Source of the DNA: Escallonia rubra
Lineage: Eukaryota; Streptophyta; Magnoliopsida; Escalloniales; Escalloniaceae
Direction: 5' to 3'
Assembly: GCA_033065855.1 (NCBI GenBank)
Contig: JAVXUO010001261.1
Location: forward strand, 1 to 64,000
Length of the DNA: 64,000 nucleotides
The translations under genes and the position numbers were made by a program. This document shows, one piece after another, positions 1 through 13,059 of this stretch. Within the stretch, counting starts at the first letter, position 1, and every line of letters begins with the position of its first letter. Under the pieces are notes generated by a model, which worked only from the letters and a program-made list of their open reading frames with translations, searched no databases and was not told where the DNA came from.

Positions 1-583
1 TGCCTCGAGCACTGGGCTCTTGAAGAAGGTGGAGAATTAATTAAGGGGGTTTGCCTCACTTTCTTTTTTCTTCTGCAGAGTGGTATTTTCATACTACTTT
101 TTTAGTATGTTGATCTGAGGCCGTGGACTTTTTGAGACCATAGCTACAACCCTGCAACCTGGTCTCCAAATTTATGATTAGAGAACTTAGGTCCTGCAAA
201 ATAACCTGTCTGGATCAGGTTAATAGGTATTTGCCTTCAATGCTGGTTCGGGGTCTGCTATGTAAAATAAAAATTTTCTTAGCGTCACCTCTCTTTGATG
301 GCAAGGAAGGAGCAAATTTCCTATGCCTGAGTAATGAGTATGCATGGAGACTGATAGGACAAAATGGACATCTATTTAACTTTTGGGTGAAGTGCATGCA
401 ATTCATGCATTTCTCATGACAATTTGGGTAAAACCAATATAGACGACTTCTTTGAACCATGTGCTCATACCCTTTGACAGAGTTGCTGTTGTCATTTACG
501 TTTATCTTCCTTCAAGTAGAAGACTTGACTTTGGCAGTCCTTTTGCTAACCCTGAGTCTTGCAACTTACTGCATCATTTCTAG
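1..583 (+). other. Intronic sequence upstream of the first recognised transporter exon
   Basis: No exon could be supported here. The stretch has stops in all plus frames and ends in a pyrimidine-rich acceptor (TTTCTAG) just before the exon at 584. It is most simply an intron of the transporter gene whose 5' half lies before the window. A short open stretch at 1-45 could be the end of an upstream exon, but I see no conserved residues in it. Confidence 0.5.
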
Positions 584-3500
584 GTACCATGGAACGCTTT
601 TTTCCAAAGTAAAGCTGTATGGGCAATGATATATGCTCATTTTTGTGGAAGTTGGGGTCATTATACTTGTTTGTCCTGGCTTCCAACTTATTTCAGGTAT
701 CCTTTCCACTACTTTCTCCTGCTCCACTCTGTCAGTTGTATATATTGGAGGAGTAATGGCATTACTTTTTCTTGCATTTGTCCAATTAATGGTGAAAATT
801 TAGTGACAAAGTTCTGCGTGCATAAGTTTTTGTACTTGCTTGAAACACATGATGGATTGATGACATTGGATACGAAATCTGGTGGTTCAAGTTTTAGAGT
901 CTATGCGACGAACATAAGGGAAAAAGGAAGAATTCACAGATTGTCCTAATACAGAAACATAGGTTTTACATCATGAAATTTTGACATGCGTTTGACTTTT
1001 AGCAACATGATGACTTTCAGCAGTGTGACCTTTAAGCTGCATTCTAGTTGCTAAAGCTTATCGCTGTTATAAAGCAGGTTAATATTCACATATGAGACAC
1101 ATAGACACACCCACGCATCTTTGTCTTCTTTTGTCTTAGAATCTTCAACATGAATCATATGTCTGGTGATAACATTTTTGTTCGTTTCTGCTTTTTTCAT
1201 TTTTCAATTGTTGTTTGCAAATAAACTGAACTCGTTATTTACATCATGTGCAGTGACGAGCTGAACCTTAATTTGGCAGAAGCTGCATGGGTACGCTTGT
1301 AATATCTATTTGTCCAGCTATTTACGAATTACCTTAGATGTTATCTATTCTGGGGACTACTAGATGACACCTAATCTGGGGACTCTGCTCCCTTTTTTGT
1401 CACTCACTAACCTTGAATGCTGTAGGAACAAGTTTCCTCATGTGAATCTTTTGTAAGCAACATTTATGGAAAGGAAACTGCTATTTCCACCCCTTATATG
1501 CTTTTCCACTCCCTTTTGTCACGAAAAATATGCTTTAGTGACAAGTGTTAACCTTCTAAACAAGGGGGTGGATAAGCATATTAGGAGGTGGAAATAGCTT
1601 CTTCCTTATGGAAACTCGAAATATGAAGAATCACAGCGTCGAAGTAAGGCAATAGAAGATTGCTGACCCTTGTTTGCGATATGTCGAACATAGGAAGCAA
1701 TCTTACAACGTAGCAGCTTTAGTTAAGTTCCAATAGTTTAAGTCCTGTGCAATTTGCCTCAGTGAAAGCAGGACCTGCCAGTGTATGGTCTTTCTTTAAC
1801 CCATACATGACTGTGCAATAGTGACTATTTTAAACAAGTTGAACCAAGAACTGTGTTTGCTCTTTACTTATATTGGTTGGGTGCCATTGGGAAGAGAAGG
1901 AAAGGAACAGGCATATGTCTTTCTTCTCTTTTTCGTTTTGAGAGGAAGAAGCTTTAGCCTTTACAAAGATCCTGTACAAAATAACGATCTCTATCTTGAT
2001 GTTTGGAGAGTTCTCATAGCAACTTCGCAAAGTAGAAGCATTGGTGTTTAGTTGACATTGTCGAGGTCGTAAGAATGTAGGAAAGTGCACTTCTTACATC
2101 ATCAATGTAAATCACACATAACGTAATTTACGACCGGATCAGAGTTTGTAAAGAGCCCTTCCATGCTGTCATTGACCTGCATATGGTGTATTTATGAAAA
2201 TCTTACACATAATTACTTTCTGTACTTGCCACTTGTCGTCTAATTGCTAAGGTTTCATGGGTGATGCATCAAATTCACTCATTGTCAACTTGATCTGATG
2301 TATATGTAAGTTAACTGAACTGCATATCATGTACCTTTGAAAGACACGATGAAGCGCCCCCACACAAGCACGACCGCCCATACGCGTGCGTGTGCTCTCT
2401 CTCTCAGACTCTTCAACACACATCCAAGTCTGAAATCAACATCAGCTGTGTGCGGATTGCGGAAGATATCGCTTAAAAGTACCAGACTATTTTTAGTAGT
2501 TCCATACATGTAAAAGGAGTGGATATTTCAGACTGAAGTGTGAACGTACTGGGAAGATTGTCTTACATTTTTTATCTCTTATTTCAGGTTTCGGTCCTTC
2601 CTCCATTAGCTTCTGTATTCGTGACCAGCATCGCAGCACAATTTGCGGACAGTTTAATTTCAAATGGAGTTGAAACAACTGTGGTATGTAGAGCAGGGAT
2701 GCACACACGCACACACATTAAACAGACACAAACACACTTACAGTTGCGGATGCTTGTGTACTTACATTTTTGTTTCATTTTTGGTACGTTACATGTTTAA
2801 TAAATACTGTTGTGTCCTTCTTGATGATAAACCTTTAAATGCAAAAGGATAAGAGATTATGAATCTTTCAGTAATGAAATTCTTACATCGATAGAATTCT
2901 GAGGGATGGAGTGGTACAACTTGGATGTGCATCTTAAACCATAGATCATCAGAGATCTAATGAAGACGTATAATCACGAAGTCATCTGGCTGTGAAAATT
3001 GGAAACTGAAGAATAGCCATCAAGGAAATGATACATATAGCAGTTCATCTATTCTAATGAGATCAGCCACCAATTGTTACATGATTTTGTACTTTTTATG
3101 TAATGTTTGCACCAATCAGATAGGTGACTGTGTATCATACATGTCTTTGGAATCAAGTTGTCAATAAATCTGTTATGCGGGGGCAGGGCCGTGCATATTC
3201 ATATAAAAAACAGTTTGTATTTCCCTTTGATTATATCATTGCTCTGGTAGCTGCTCTAGCTGCTCCTAATGGTGGCCAACATGTGAAAATGAAATCCAGA
3301 AAATTGCTCCTGCTTCTGTCAGATTGGGAATCATATGATGACTGGTTCCTCCTTTTTGAAGTTTTAGGGAAGCATCTAATTATGTGGGCAGATTAGCTGG
3401 ACTTCTCATATGATATCTTGATGATGATCGATTCCTGTATTAAAGGGTATTGAGGAACTGGAAAGTCCTTACTATGCACATTAACAGTTTTATGTATTGG

Positions 3501-4358
3501 TTCGGATGTAGATTAACAAGTGCAGACAAAATTTAACAGTTCAGATTTCTAGTTTTCTATGCATGCTACAAATTCATTTATTGATACATTTATTTGTGTG
3601 ATTTGCCTCCACATCAATCCAATACCTGGAAATTTTTTGATCTCATTATCAGTACGTATTTTCGTTTATGTAGGTGCGGAAGGTATGCCAAACGATTGCG
3701 TTTTTGTCTCCTGCAGCTTGTATGATCCTTTCCTCTTTGGACTTGGGATTGCCTCCATGGGAAATCGTGGCAATACTCACTGCTGGCTTAGCACTCTCAA
3801 GCTTTGCCTTGTCAGGTACTAAACTAAGTTGACTCGGTGCCTGGATCAATTACTGAAACCAATATAACACAGCTCATATGTTCTCCTTCTGAAGACCTCA
3901 ATCTAATTTTTTGCTTGGTCACAGGACTTTATTGCACACATCAAGACATTTCACCTGAATATGCAAGCATACTTTTGGTGTGTAAGCTAACTTTCAAATC
4001 ATCATATATGATGTGTAATTATGAGAGTTTAACTGAGATGATAGGTTTGTTTAAACTTGTCAATTCAGGGCATTACCAACACTGTCGGGGCAGTACCTGG
4101 AATTGTAGGCGTTGCTCTCACTGGTTATCTTCTTGATTCAACTCACTCTTGGGGTGTAAGTTGTCGCATTTCTTGGCTCTTAAGCTTTGCTGCTTCACTG
4201 GAACCCATATGGATAATGTTCTAACTCGACTTCTTTTGATGGTTCACATATTGCAGATGTCATTATTCGCACCGTCAATCTTCTTCTACCTTACTGGTAC
4301 GGTAGTGTGGTTGGTGTTTGCCAGTAGTAAGCCCCAAAACTTTTCAAAGACAGATTGA
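584..4358 (+). CDS. PHT4-type plastid anion/phosphate transporter, 3' half (partial)
   Basis: This is the C-terminal part of a major facilitator superfamily transporter of the plant PHT4 (SLC17-like, sodium-dependent phosphate/anion) family, whose members mostly sit in plastid membranes. Seven exons splice in frame: 584-696, 1254-1290, 2588-2683, 3674-3815, 3925-3977, 4069-4155 and 4257-4358 (TGA), giving 209 codons. The protein reads through family blocks such as FFQSKAVWAMIYAHFCGSWG, SVLPPLASVFVTSIAAQFAD, QTIAFLSPAACM, LGLPPWEI, GLYCTHQDISPEYASILL, GITNTVGAVPGIVGVALTGY and APSIFFYLTGTVVWLVFASS. PHT4 proteins have roughly 430-540 residues, so the N-terminal half and transit peptide lie before the window. 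All exon phases agree and no break is seen. I cannot say which PHT4 paralogue it is, or whether phosphate, ascorbate or another anion is the substrate. It converges on the GH79 gene, with about 610 bp between the stop codons. Confidence 0.9.
1480..1598. mobile_element. Short foldback MITE inside a transporter intron
   Basis: This 119-bp insertion lies in intron 2 of the transporter gene. Its left end (GCTATTTCCACCCCTTATAT) is matched in inverted orientation by its right end (AGGAGGTGGAAATAGC), giving terminal inverted repeats of about 30 bp with a few mismatches. Related sequence occurs near 18630-18740, and a fragment of it near 16610-16665. It has no coding capacity, and I could not settle the target duplication. 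Confidence 0.6.
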
Positions 4359-4968
4359 ACTTGTTACAAACTTTCGATTGGTCATCGCAAATGCAGCAGC
4401 AACACTGAAGTAGACACTGTTTACTATTACCGCTAACTTGATATCTTCAACAGTTTTGATCAGGTGACATCCACTAACCAGAATTCTTTAGGTGTACTAT
4501 ACGAAGCTGTAGGCTTGTAGCATCTTATAACCCAAACCAGAGTATGCTAGGAGATGTATAATAATGTATAGTATGTACCGGTTGGAGCTACTTTGCACCA
4601 TATTGATATACTAAAATTTCTTCAAGAGCTCTTATTAAACAGCTTTTATAGGTCATGCATTTTACATTGTTGAAGTGCCCAACATTACAAAGTACAATTT
4701 AAATGATTCTTATTAGACCTGTGTCTTCATGTTATGAAACGTTAGATCTCTTATTTGTAGAGGATAAAGGAGGCATTCCTCTAACTTTCAGTAGTAGCTC
4801 TCAGGTCTCAGCAGTGTCCAGAGAGTTTTTTAGACAAACTGTTCTCTGAGAAAAGGATTCATTTTATTATTCAGAGCAAAAGAATAACAAATTTGATTGT
4901 ACTATGTGACTATATCTTATTTGATCAATCACAAAAATGGAACCAGTTTCGGCTCCAGCTGTTCTTTC
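4359..4968. other. Convergent intergenic spacer
   Basis: This is the space between the stop codons of the transporter (plus) and the GH79 gene (minus). It must hold both 3' UTRs and polyadenylation sites. I see no ORF of note and no repeat. Confidence 0.7.
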
Positions 4969-7879
4969 CTAACTGCAAGCAGGGAGGACAACATGTGGTA
5001 GATGAGAAAATACAATGGAATAGGGGGCAATGGTTATGGGCTCTGATGAATTCACATGTAAAGGGTGCAAAGGAGGTATGTCCCCCTCTGAATTTAAAAC
5101 TAAGGCGTTGCCATTAAGAAGCATAGTTTGGCTGTGTAAATTTCCATCCTTAGCCGTCAAGTGGTATTCCTCTCGCGTTATTGCACCTCTTTTCTGACGT
5201 CGCGGCAACAGAATAACCTTTCTTCTATGAACATGACCACGAGACCTGTGTTTATGTCTCCTCGAACTACTATTGAAGGATAGTTTTGCCTGAACAGTGG
5301 TGCTGTTGTCTAAGTTGATCAGCAGTACTGTTATTCCTTTCTGCAATACACAGAAATAAGATCAATGCGAATGATAATGTCCACCCTTTTGTGTGACTGA
5401 AGTTTGAGTTCAACTTACAGATTGTTTTGCACAATGAGCATATGCACGTATTTTCTTTGTCGCTGAAAAGCTTGTGGACAGAACACGCCTTCCCATCAAT
5501 CGGTGCCAAAGAAGAGCACTGCAAGAAAGTAGAATATATACTAAGCAGTGTGTCCAACAGGATATAAGCACTGTGCTCGAGAGGTTATCGTTAATAGTGG
5601 GATATGAAGTTTGCCATAGTCCTGGGTTTCAAGCTTGTTTCTATATCTGTGGTGTATGGCAAGCAGTGGTTTTTTTTTTTTTTTCACCTTTTTGCTGAAT
5701 AATTTGATTGATACTGCAAGATAGCATCTTTGTGTCACTATCCTTCCCATTCACCAAACAGAAGGCGAGGGAAGATAAGAGGAACACGACCAGAAAAGAG
5801 TTACATCAACTTCTCTCAATTGTTATATGAATAACGAGGACATACACCCACCACCAACCCTAGAAGAAGAAATCTCTAGTCTTTTCCGTTCTCCAACAGA
5901 GGATAGGCTAGTAATTTGAATATTCTCTTTATACATTTTAATTATCGGTTTTGGCGAAAGAAAAAAACGCTAGCACTCTATTAAGAAGTTTGGCAAAAAG
6001 AAATCCAAACAAAAATGTATCCTTAAAAAAAATCCCTACTCCCTACCACACTATCAACTTGGAGGAACATCCCAAAGGCAGAAAGTCCAAACGTAAACCA
6101 CAAATTTGTAGTTGGAACATTGGAAATACTTGCAGGCGTAGATTTGAGAGGTAAGAAGAAGAAAACAAAACCGGATCTCACGTAATTGGAATAGTATTGT
6201 TGCTTGATTAGGTCTATTCGATAAAAAGAAAATAAAATTCAGTAACCTGTAGTAATCCGGATTTGGTGTAAAGTTGGTAGTATTGAGTAAACCGTAGTTC
6301 CCACCGATCAATGATTGTCTGCAGTATGTCTTTGTATCATAAGACGATGACATGCCGAGCTGATCCAAGTACCTAGTTTCCAAGACATTTTAGCTCACTG
6401 AGAAAACAATCAAAGGAAACAAATACTTCAGTGAAGTTTATAGCTTGATTACCAGAAACTAAATACAAATGCATTGGTTACAAGATTGCGGCCACTGTTG
6501 TAAGCTCCTCCAGCCTCACCAACCCATGCCCTCGCTGAAGTCGCAGAACTCTTAAGGATGTTCTGGAGTTTGCTAAATGTATCAGCCTCTCCATCAAGAG
6601 TCGATGGATCCAGAATCCTTTCAACAAGGTGCTCATCAGCACCTTTAAACAAGAGAAACCAGGTGTTTTACATAAGACATCTGTATCCGGATTTGGTAAC
6701 TTAAGTCAGCTCATTTTCGGTTTGGAGTATTATAAATACCTGAACCAAGATTATATATGTGGTGGCTGACGACATCTACTGTTTTGGGTGTCTTATTTAC
6801 AAAATCTGTGAACCAATTTTGATCAAAGAACCCTCCTGGTGCTATAATTTGTGGCTTAGACGTGACATCCTTGTAGATCTCTTGCACCACGTTTTGTAGA
6901 GAGATCGAATCGGAGGCATATTGAGCTGCTGTAACTTTTGTTCCGACTCCTGTGCCGCTCAATTCGTTTCCTGAGAAGAAGATTGACACGAAGCCATCAC
7001 TATGTCATTGTAGAACGCATAAACTTTTGCACGTATGCTCTTGCATGTGACAACAAATAGAATGAACTTACCGAGCTCCCAACCATATATGGGGTAGCCC
7101 TTTTTAACTGTGTAAGCTATAAGAGAGGCAGCATTCTTGGAATCCCAAGCTCCAAAAGCAGAACCACCAGGAAGAATAGTTCTCCCATCGAGGGCATTTA
7201 ATCCGAAAATAATCAGTGCCCTGAATTCAGACAGAAGGGACTACAAGTTATTTATGCTCGAGAACCGATTGTTTCATGTAAATACGAAAACATCAGAACT
7301 CTATGTTACCCAGATTTGTTGAAGAATATGTTTAATTCATCCCATCTGGACAAGGGTAGGCACCCCTGAGTGAAACTAAACAACTCTGAGGTGTTTTTCA
7401 CAAATGGCATGCATGGTTGCCTATGATCTTCAGTTTCATAGATGACCTTATCTTGCAAAGTGCCACCTAATCTGATCTTCAATGGTGAAAAAGCTGCATG
7501 ATCACTTGAAGTTCTAACTTTTAGGCCCATGACAACGTATTGAACCAAATCAAGAGAAAATGTGGTTCTCCACATACTTAATAGGAGTAATTGAAGGAAC
7601 TTGTACCTTTTATTGCATTTAAGAAGATTGTATTGCTAAGATCCTGCAGAAAAATATGTACATAATCTTTTGTTAAGATCCTGCAAATTTTCAGCAAATT
7701 TGCAAAAAATGCATATAAAAAGAATTAGAAAATCTATGACAAGGGGCCAATATCTTAATTCTCAACATTACTCCAAGAGTCATTTACTGAATTATCTCCT
7801 AGTATACCCAGAGTGTAAACTTCTCAAATTCAGTGGAAAACTGCTTAAGCAAATGTCACTAAATAAACAGAGAGAGACG

Positions 7880-7929
<50 letters not shown>

Positions 7930-8222
7930 GAGTCGAAGATAGAGAGCAAAAATACCAGATTGAGCAGAGAAGCATGGCCCCAAGCACAAGTTCCATAGTC
8001 ACACTTCTCAGGTGGCCACCAATCCAATGTAGCACATATGAAATTTGTGTCTGTTATTCCAATGGCACTCTTCCCATCAATGAAAACAATGCCTTCAAGA
8101 GTTCCATTCTCACCTAGAGCCTCTGAATACCCACAAATGAAGCTGAAAGTGAAGAAGCAAACCCAAGCATCAAAACCCATTTGCAAAACCAAAGAACTCA
8201 TTTGCAATAAAGCTCGAGGCAT
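4969..8222 (-). CDS. Heparanase-like protein, GH79 family beta-glucuronidase
   Basis: This is a secreted glycosidase of family GH79. Plant members act on glucuronic acid residues, for example of arabinogalactan proteins in the cell wall. Nine exons on the minus strand join in frame: 8222-7956, 7643-7607, 7493-7310, 7220-7072, 6970-6740, 6642-6453, 6372-6247, 5518-5419 and 5340-4969. They total 551 residues, the usual family length. Recognisable blocks are [19 protein letters not shown] near the N terminus, [17 protein letters not shown], and WELGNELSG with the proton-donor Glu at about residue 215. [12 protein letters not shown] follows, with the nucleophile Glu at about residue 332, then ALLWHRLMG and [14 protein letters not shown] near the end. 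Both catalytic residues are present. A hydrophobic signal segment ([18 protein letters not shown]) follows three possible starts at 8222, 8201 and 8180; the shortest gives the most normal signal peptide. Intron 1 contains a (CA)n tract. The gene looks intact. Confidence 0.93.
7881..7924. repeat. (CA)n microsatellite in intron 1 of the GH79 gene
   Basis: A perfect CA dinucleotide run of 44 bp lies just inside the donor side of intron 1 (donor at 7955/7954, read on the minus strand). Its length makes it likely to be polymorphic. Confidence 0.95.
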
Positions 8223-8749
8223 GTAACTATGTATCTATAATGGAGGTGAACCCATTACAGTGAAGTTCATTGCCAGAAAAGGGTGAGAAACATAAATGCA
8301 ATTGGATACGAAAATGGATATTATTCTGTCTCTTGAAGTAAGAAAATAAATTGAAGATTTGTGTCTTCCATTCCATAGGAACGTATATAGGAATTGAATA
8401 ATGAAAAGTTTGTTGGGGGAGTGGGCCATTGTAATGCTTTGCTTCAGGGAAGTGAAAGAGATTGCCGAGGGGAAAGGCAAAAGATAAGTACTGGTGAGGG
8501 TTTTGAGTATGGGGCCACCATGGGTGTTGACTAGGGTTTTTGGATGAGTTGAACTGAACCAAATCAAGCAACTTTGGCTGTATGGATTTGTTTTTCCTTT
8601 TGATTTATTCTGGGGTTCTTCATCTGTTTGGTTAGCTTTACATCTCCATTTTCCAGAGTCAAAAAGTATGTTGTTATGATCTTTTCCATGACATAAGGAA
8701 TGATGCTTTCTTTGCATTTTCTGTAATTAAATCTGGCTATTCTATTGAG
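8223..8749. other. Upstream region of the GH79 gene
   Basis: This is the 5' UTR and promoter interval of the minus-strand GH79 gene. Open frames on the minus strand are compositionally ordinary and match nothing I know. No clear TATA box was placed. Confidence 0.5.
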
Positions 8750-9190
8750 TTTTTTTTGTCGGCCAATACGAAAATTTTGTTCAAATTGAAAAATTAACAA
8801 AAATTGACATCTCTTCTTAGAACGCCAGTCAACCACTCAGGTAGTATATGACACCTAGTTATCCAGTGTATTACCGTACGAGCATGTTCACCTAACACGC
8901 GAGCTATCTCGTTTTCCCTACGATCGTCAAAAAAGAAATGAAAGTGGCTAAAGAACCTAGTTACAGAAAGACAATCGAAGACAATCGCTTCAATCTCAAG
9001 TCTATGTTTAGAGTTCCCGTGCAACAAGTTAATTATACTGGAGTTATCCCCTTCCATGATGACTAAATCCTAAATCTTGTGCCAATTTCATTCAACCCTT
9101 CTTTAGCCGCTAGTGCTTTGGATACGAGGTCACTCCCACAGTTTTCCATAGGGCTAGTTCTTCCCGCAATGAACGTCCCAAACTCAACGT
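8750..9190 (-). mobile_element. 5'-truncated LINE: RNase H-like 3' end
   Basis: On the minus strand, from about 9190, the reading resembles the C-terminal RNase H-like (RVT_3) domain of plant non-LTR retrotransposons: FGTFIAGRTS, then ALAAKEGLNE, an interruption by a stop near 9060, then MEGDNSSIINLLHG, and an end at LRRDVNFC. The stop codon is followed by a short 3' UTR and an A tract (T run at 8751-8758 on the plus strand), the expected LINE 3' end. The same C-terminal pattern (GDDSTIINLL to LRRDVSFC) is seen in the LINE at 34700-35731, so both belong to one family. It is an old, broken copy with no reverse transcriptase domain left. Confidence 0.8.
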
Positions 9191-11109
9191 AAAGGTAAAT
9201 TTATGCTTTAAAAAGGTACAAAATGTTATGCAGGAATTGGTTTAGTGGCCACTGGCAAGAAATGTTTGTTTGTACAGTAGAAAGTCATGGTGCAGGCCAT
9301 GTTTGTTTAGCAACTAGTCAGCCAAACTTGAGTGTAAAGTAAGCATCAAGTATCCTTTGTTTCTCTCACAGTTAGGTTGTTACTCTTTTTCTAATTTCAA
9401 GATCTTGAATTTCAAGCAATCTCCTTTGTTTTTGATGTAGGGATCAGGTAAGTTTCCAACAAATCAGAGCTACTAAACCTAATCCCTTCTTGTCTGAAAA
9501 GAGTTTCCTTTTTTCTGCAATGGAGTTGGTTCGCTCCACCCACTACACCTGTGCCACAATCTCATGTAAAGTTCTTCAATCAGGGGAAGACTAGCAATGC
9601 CAGAGCTTGCAGATTTTGGTTTAAAAATTGACTCTCAAACTACGCCATGCGAGTAACATTTATCCCAAGATATTCAAAAGGCTGAGCTTAATTTTTGAAG
9701 ATATTTGACATCAATGCAAGATATATATGTTTAAAGCGGACTGATTCATATCGTGCATTTGATAAAATGCAAATTTTCTCATTGTGGTCCAGCATTCCGC
9801 TGAACATCACGGCGACTGATTTGACAATTTTTTTACTCAATATGTATGTACCGTTGAGGAACCCAGTCATAAGTAATCTTTGTTGTGACCATTCGGAAGA
9901 AAAACTTAGCATAAATAATAGCATAGTCAAGAGGAGAAATTTTTAGGTCATTTCTCATGGAATAACATAAACATGGCAACGATAACGATCAATAAGGAAA
10001 CACCCAACATTTCTAATGCAATCAGAGTGTCCCTAATTACACAAAATATGGTCACGTCATCGTAACCACCTAAACAATTAAAAAACAAATACAATAATTA
10101 ATCGGAGTCGGTCCTAACGACGCGAAAGGTACAAAAACTTTTCCTTTTCCAAAACGTAGTGTCGATTATTATATGAAACAAAATTCATATACCCCATTTA
10201 CATAGTGTGGCATTTTCTTCACCCTCTTTTTTGGGCTATTTTGCTTCTTTTTTTTTGTTTTTCTTTCTTTGGGTAAGTTGGCCGGCTTGTTTGTAATCTT
10301 TGAGTGTCACACATGTAGCATATATACAAAGGTACCTAGAGGCTCATTCTCTCACAAGTCCTTATCACCGTCTCAAAGTCATGATTCCATCTTCAGCTAA
10401 AAGTTACCTTCGTTTTCAACTTTCCATTCCTTAGCCGGAAGGAGTGAATGAAGGGTCTCAGTCACACCAACACGTCTCCATCGGAGATGGGCCTTTTTTC
10501 AGCTCAACACTCCAAAAAAACATTAGTAAAGACAAGTTGGTCTCTTAGAGAAGGTATTAAAAAGACTTCTTAGGCTTGTGTTTTGGTTGAGTGTATGTGC
10601 ATGAAGTCTCTTGCTAACCCAAGAGTTTGTCTTTCTTCTTGTTAAGTTTTGACAAGATACCCCCCACCCCTTTGTCAAAGTGTTGATAAGAAAAGGCCAA
10701 TGACTAGGCTACAACAAGGGTTGCTAATTGGGTGGGTAGCTATAACATATAATCAACAAGGTCAAGCCAAATCGAATGCTTCTTTTCTGCCGGGTGCCTA
10801 TGACTTTATATAAAGTAGCCGTTGGTTTGACACTTTTATGGATGGGAGATTGCTCGAGTTTGGTGTCACAAAAGACTTGCAGGCACCAAAACAAAAAGCT
10901 ATTTAGGTCATGAAGCTTTTACACTTTTTCTTACTAAACACTGAGTGTGTTTTAATGAGATGTTTCGTATGAGAATTTCATTTTTATAGCGGATTTCAAA
11001 TATTCTTGAATAAATAGGACTTGTTTTACTATATTTAAGACAATGTGGAATATGTATTAATATGCGAAATAAGGGTACTCTTAAATCCGTAATATTTTTC
11101 AACTAAATT
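9191..11109. other. Intergenic, nothing recognised
   Basis: AT-rich intergenic DNA. Open frames are short and resemble no known protein. I see no inverted or tandem repeat of note and no RNA gene. Confidence 0.6.
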
Positions 11110-11440
11110 CACCTCTCAAGTGTGATGCCAAGGAAAGTGGGTTCTTACTTACGTGGAGGTGCCACAAAGGCTGCAGTCCGAGTCAGCTTCCAAGTATGTA
11201 AAGTGAGAGACAGCAAGGGTGGAACAAGGGCAGAGACCAAGGGCTTCCCAGACAGAGCTTGAGGGTGGCAGTGCTGCGAGGGCAATAGCGCAGGATGAAT
11301 ATACGACGACAGTCACAGTCCGATGCTTAGGTCCAAAGTCAGGGTCTTGTATGTTTCTCTCTAGGATTCTAGAGTGAGAAAGTGAAATATGTTCTGAAAA
11401 TGTCCAACTGTTCATCCCTTCAAATGAATTCTCAAGACCT

Positions 11441-11450
11441 CTATTTATAG
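11441..11450 (-). promoter_or_regulatory. TATA box of the GC-rich LTR-like block
   Basis: CTATAAATAG on the minus strand, positioned between the tandem-repeat part and the leader-like part of the block, as expected for an LTR promoter. Confidence 0.55.
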
Positions 11451-11844
11451 AGATTGAGATGATGATGTCATAAACCGACACGTGGCGCTCCCCGGGAATG
11501 ACACGTCACCGGGGGGTCCACGGGTGCCGGTGCTCCATGGACTGTCAGATCGCATATTCAACCGGCCTGCTCCTCACAGCGTCGCTCTGTCTGTCTGGAA
11601 AGACTGGCTCCCACCGCATCGGTGTGGCCAGAGAACCCCCTTGATCTAGCCTCCAATCCAAGCCCTTGCGGAGTCCCACAGGCCTGGCAGCGGTGGGGAA
11701 GACCCGACGCCCAACTGCCAGGTGAACTAGGCGCGATGCCCTCCGAAGACCTGCTCCCGTCTCGAAGTGACCCGGGGGTCATAGTCCCTAGGGGTGCCGA
11801 CGCAAGCCCCCAGTGCCGGAGCACGTAGGCCAGTCACGCAGGCA

Positions 11845-12497
11845 CCCTGACGGAGATAGTGTCCCGGAGGAGTCGTCTATTCCGCAGGCCAAGGTAGCAT
11901 CCCGGAGGAGCCGTCTACCTGGCGGAAGGGGAGTTGAAGAGCTCCATGGCAGAGATAGTGTCCCGGAGGAGTCGCCTATCCCTGCGGGTGAGTCCTTATG
12001 CCGGAGCACTCGGAGCATGTCAAGGTAGCATCCCGGAGGAGCCGTTTACCCGACTGGCCGAGGTAGCATCCCGGAGGAGCCGTCTACCTGGCGGAAGGGG
12101 AGTTGAAGAGCTCCCTGGCAGAGATAGTGTCCCGGAGGAGTCGCCTATCCCCGCGGGTGAGTCCTTATGCCGGAGCACTCGGAGCATGTCAAGGTAGCAT
12201 CCCGGAGGAGCCGTCTACCCGACTGGCCGAGGTAGCATCCCGGAGGAGCCGTCTACCTGGCGGAAGGGGAGTTGAAGAGCTCCCTGGCAGAGATAGTGTC
12301 CCGGAGGAGTCGCCTATCCCCGCGGGTGAGTCCTTGTGCCGGAGCACTCGGAGCATGTCAAAGTAGCATCCCGGAGGAGCCGTCTACCCGACTGGCCGAG
12401 GTAGCATCCCGGAGGAGCCGTCTACCTGGCGGAAGGGGAGTTGAAGAGCTCCCTGGCAGAGATAGTGTCCCGGAGGAGTGGCCTATCCCCGCGGATG
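11845..12497. repeat. 169-bp tandem repeat array
   Basis: About 3.5-4 copies of a 169-bp unit, with internal starts recurring exactly at 11934, 12103 and 12272. Each unit itself contains several versions of a shorter motif (TCCCGGAGGAG followed by C/T-CGYCTA), so it is a higher-order repeat. The later copies are nearly identical and the first is diverged and partial. Confidence 0.9.
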
Positions 12498-12827
12498 ATG
12501 TACACTCCGGAGAGTGGGTTGAAGCATGTTCCATGACCAAGGCAAGGTGCGCATGGTGTGATGAATGAGTGTGGTGCCCGGGGGCATGATGACATGATTG
12601 TGGCGCATGGGCGCGATGAAGTGAGTAAGGTGCCGGGGGCACGTCTATGTCAGTGGGGAGGCGCATGGGCGCGACAGAGTGCGTAAGGTGCCGGGGGCAC
12701 GTTGGTGTCAATGGTGGCGCATGGGCGCGACAAAGTGCTTATGGTGCCGGGGGCACGGTAGTGTGACAGAGAGCCTGGGGGCACGGCTGTATCAGCGGCG
12801 CGGCGCATGGGCGCGGCGAAGTGCGTA

Positions 12828-13050
12828 AGGTGCCGGGGGCACGTATCATGACGATGGCGCGAGGGCGCGGCGACGAACGTCGCGGGGCAATACTTGGTGC
12901 CGGGGGCACGTATCATGACGATGGCGCGAGGGCGCGGCGACGAACGTCGCGGGGCAATACTTGGTGCCGGGGGCACGTATCATGACGATGGCGCGAGGGC
13001 GCGGCGACGAACGTCGCGGAGCAATACTTGGTGCCGGGCACGTATCATGC
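12828..13050. repeat. 67-bp tandem repeat array
   Basis: Three nearly identical 67-bp units begin their ACGTATCATGACGATGG core at 12841, 12908 and 12975; a fourth, shortened, starts at 13040. The unit carries GGTGCCGGGGGCACG, which also recurs singly between 12590 and 12830 with degenerate spacing. Confidence 0.9.
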
Positions 13051-13059
13051 CGAAAATGG

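Noticed and set aside
7881..7924. Z-DNA-forming CA tract as a functional element
   Set aside because: An intronic microsatellite is a sufficient explanation.
8235..8717. 160-codon minus frame upstream of the GH79 gene
   Set aside because: No domain or signal seen. It overlaps a second open frame and lies where the promoter and 5' UTR are expected.
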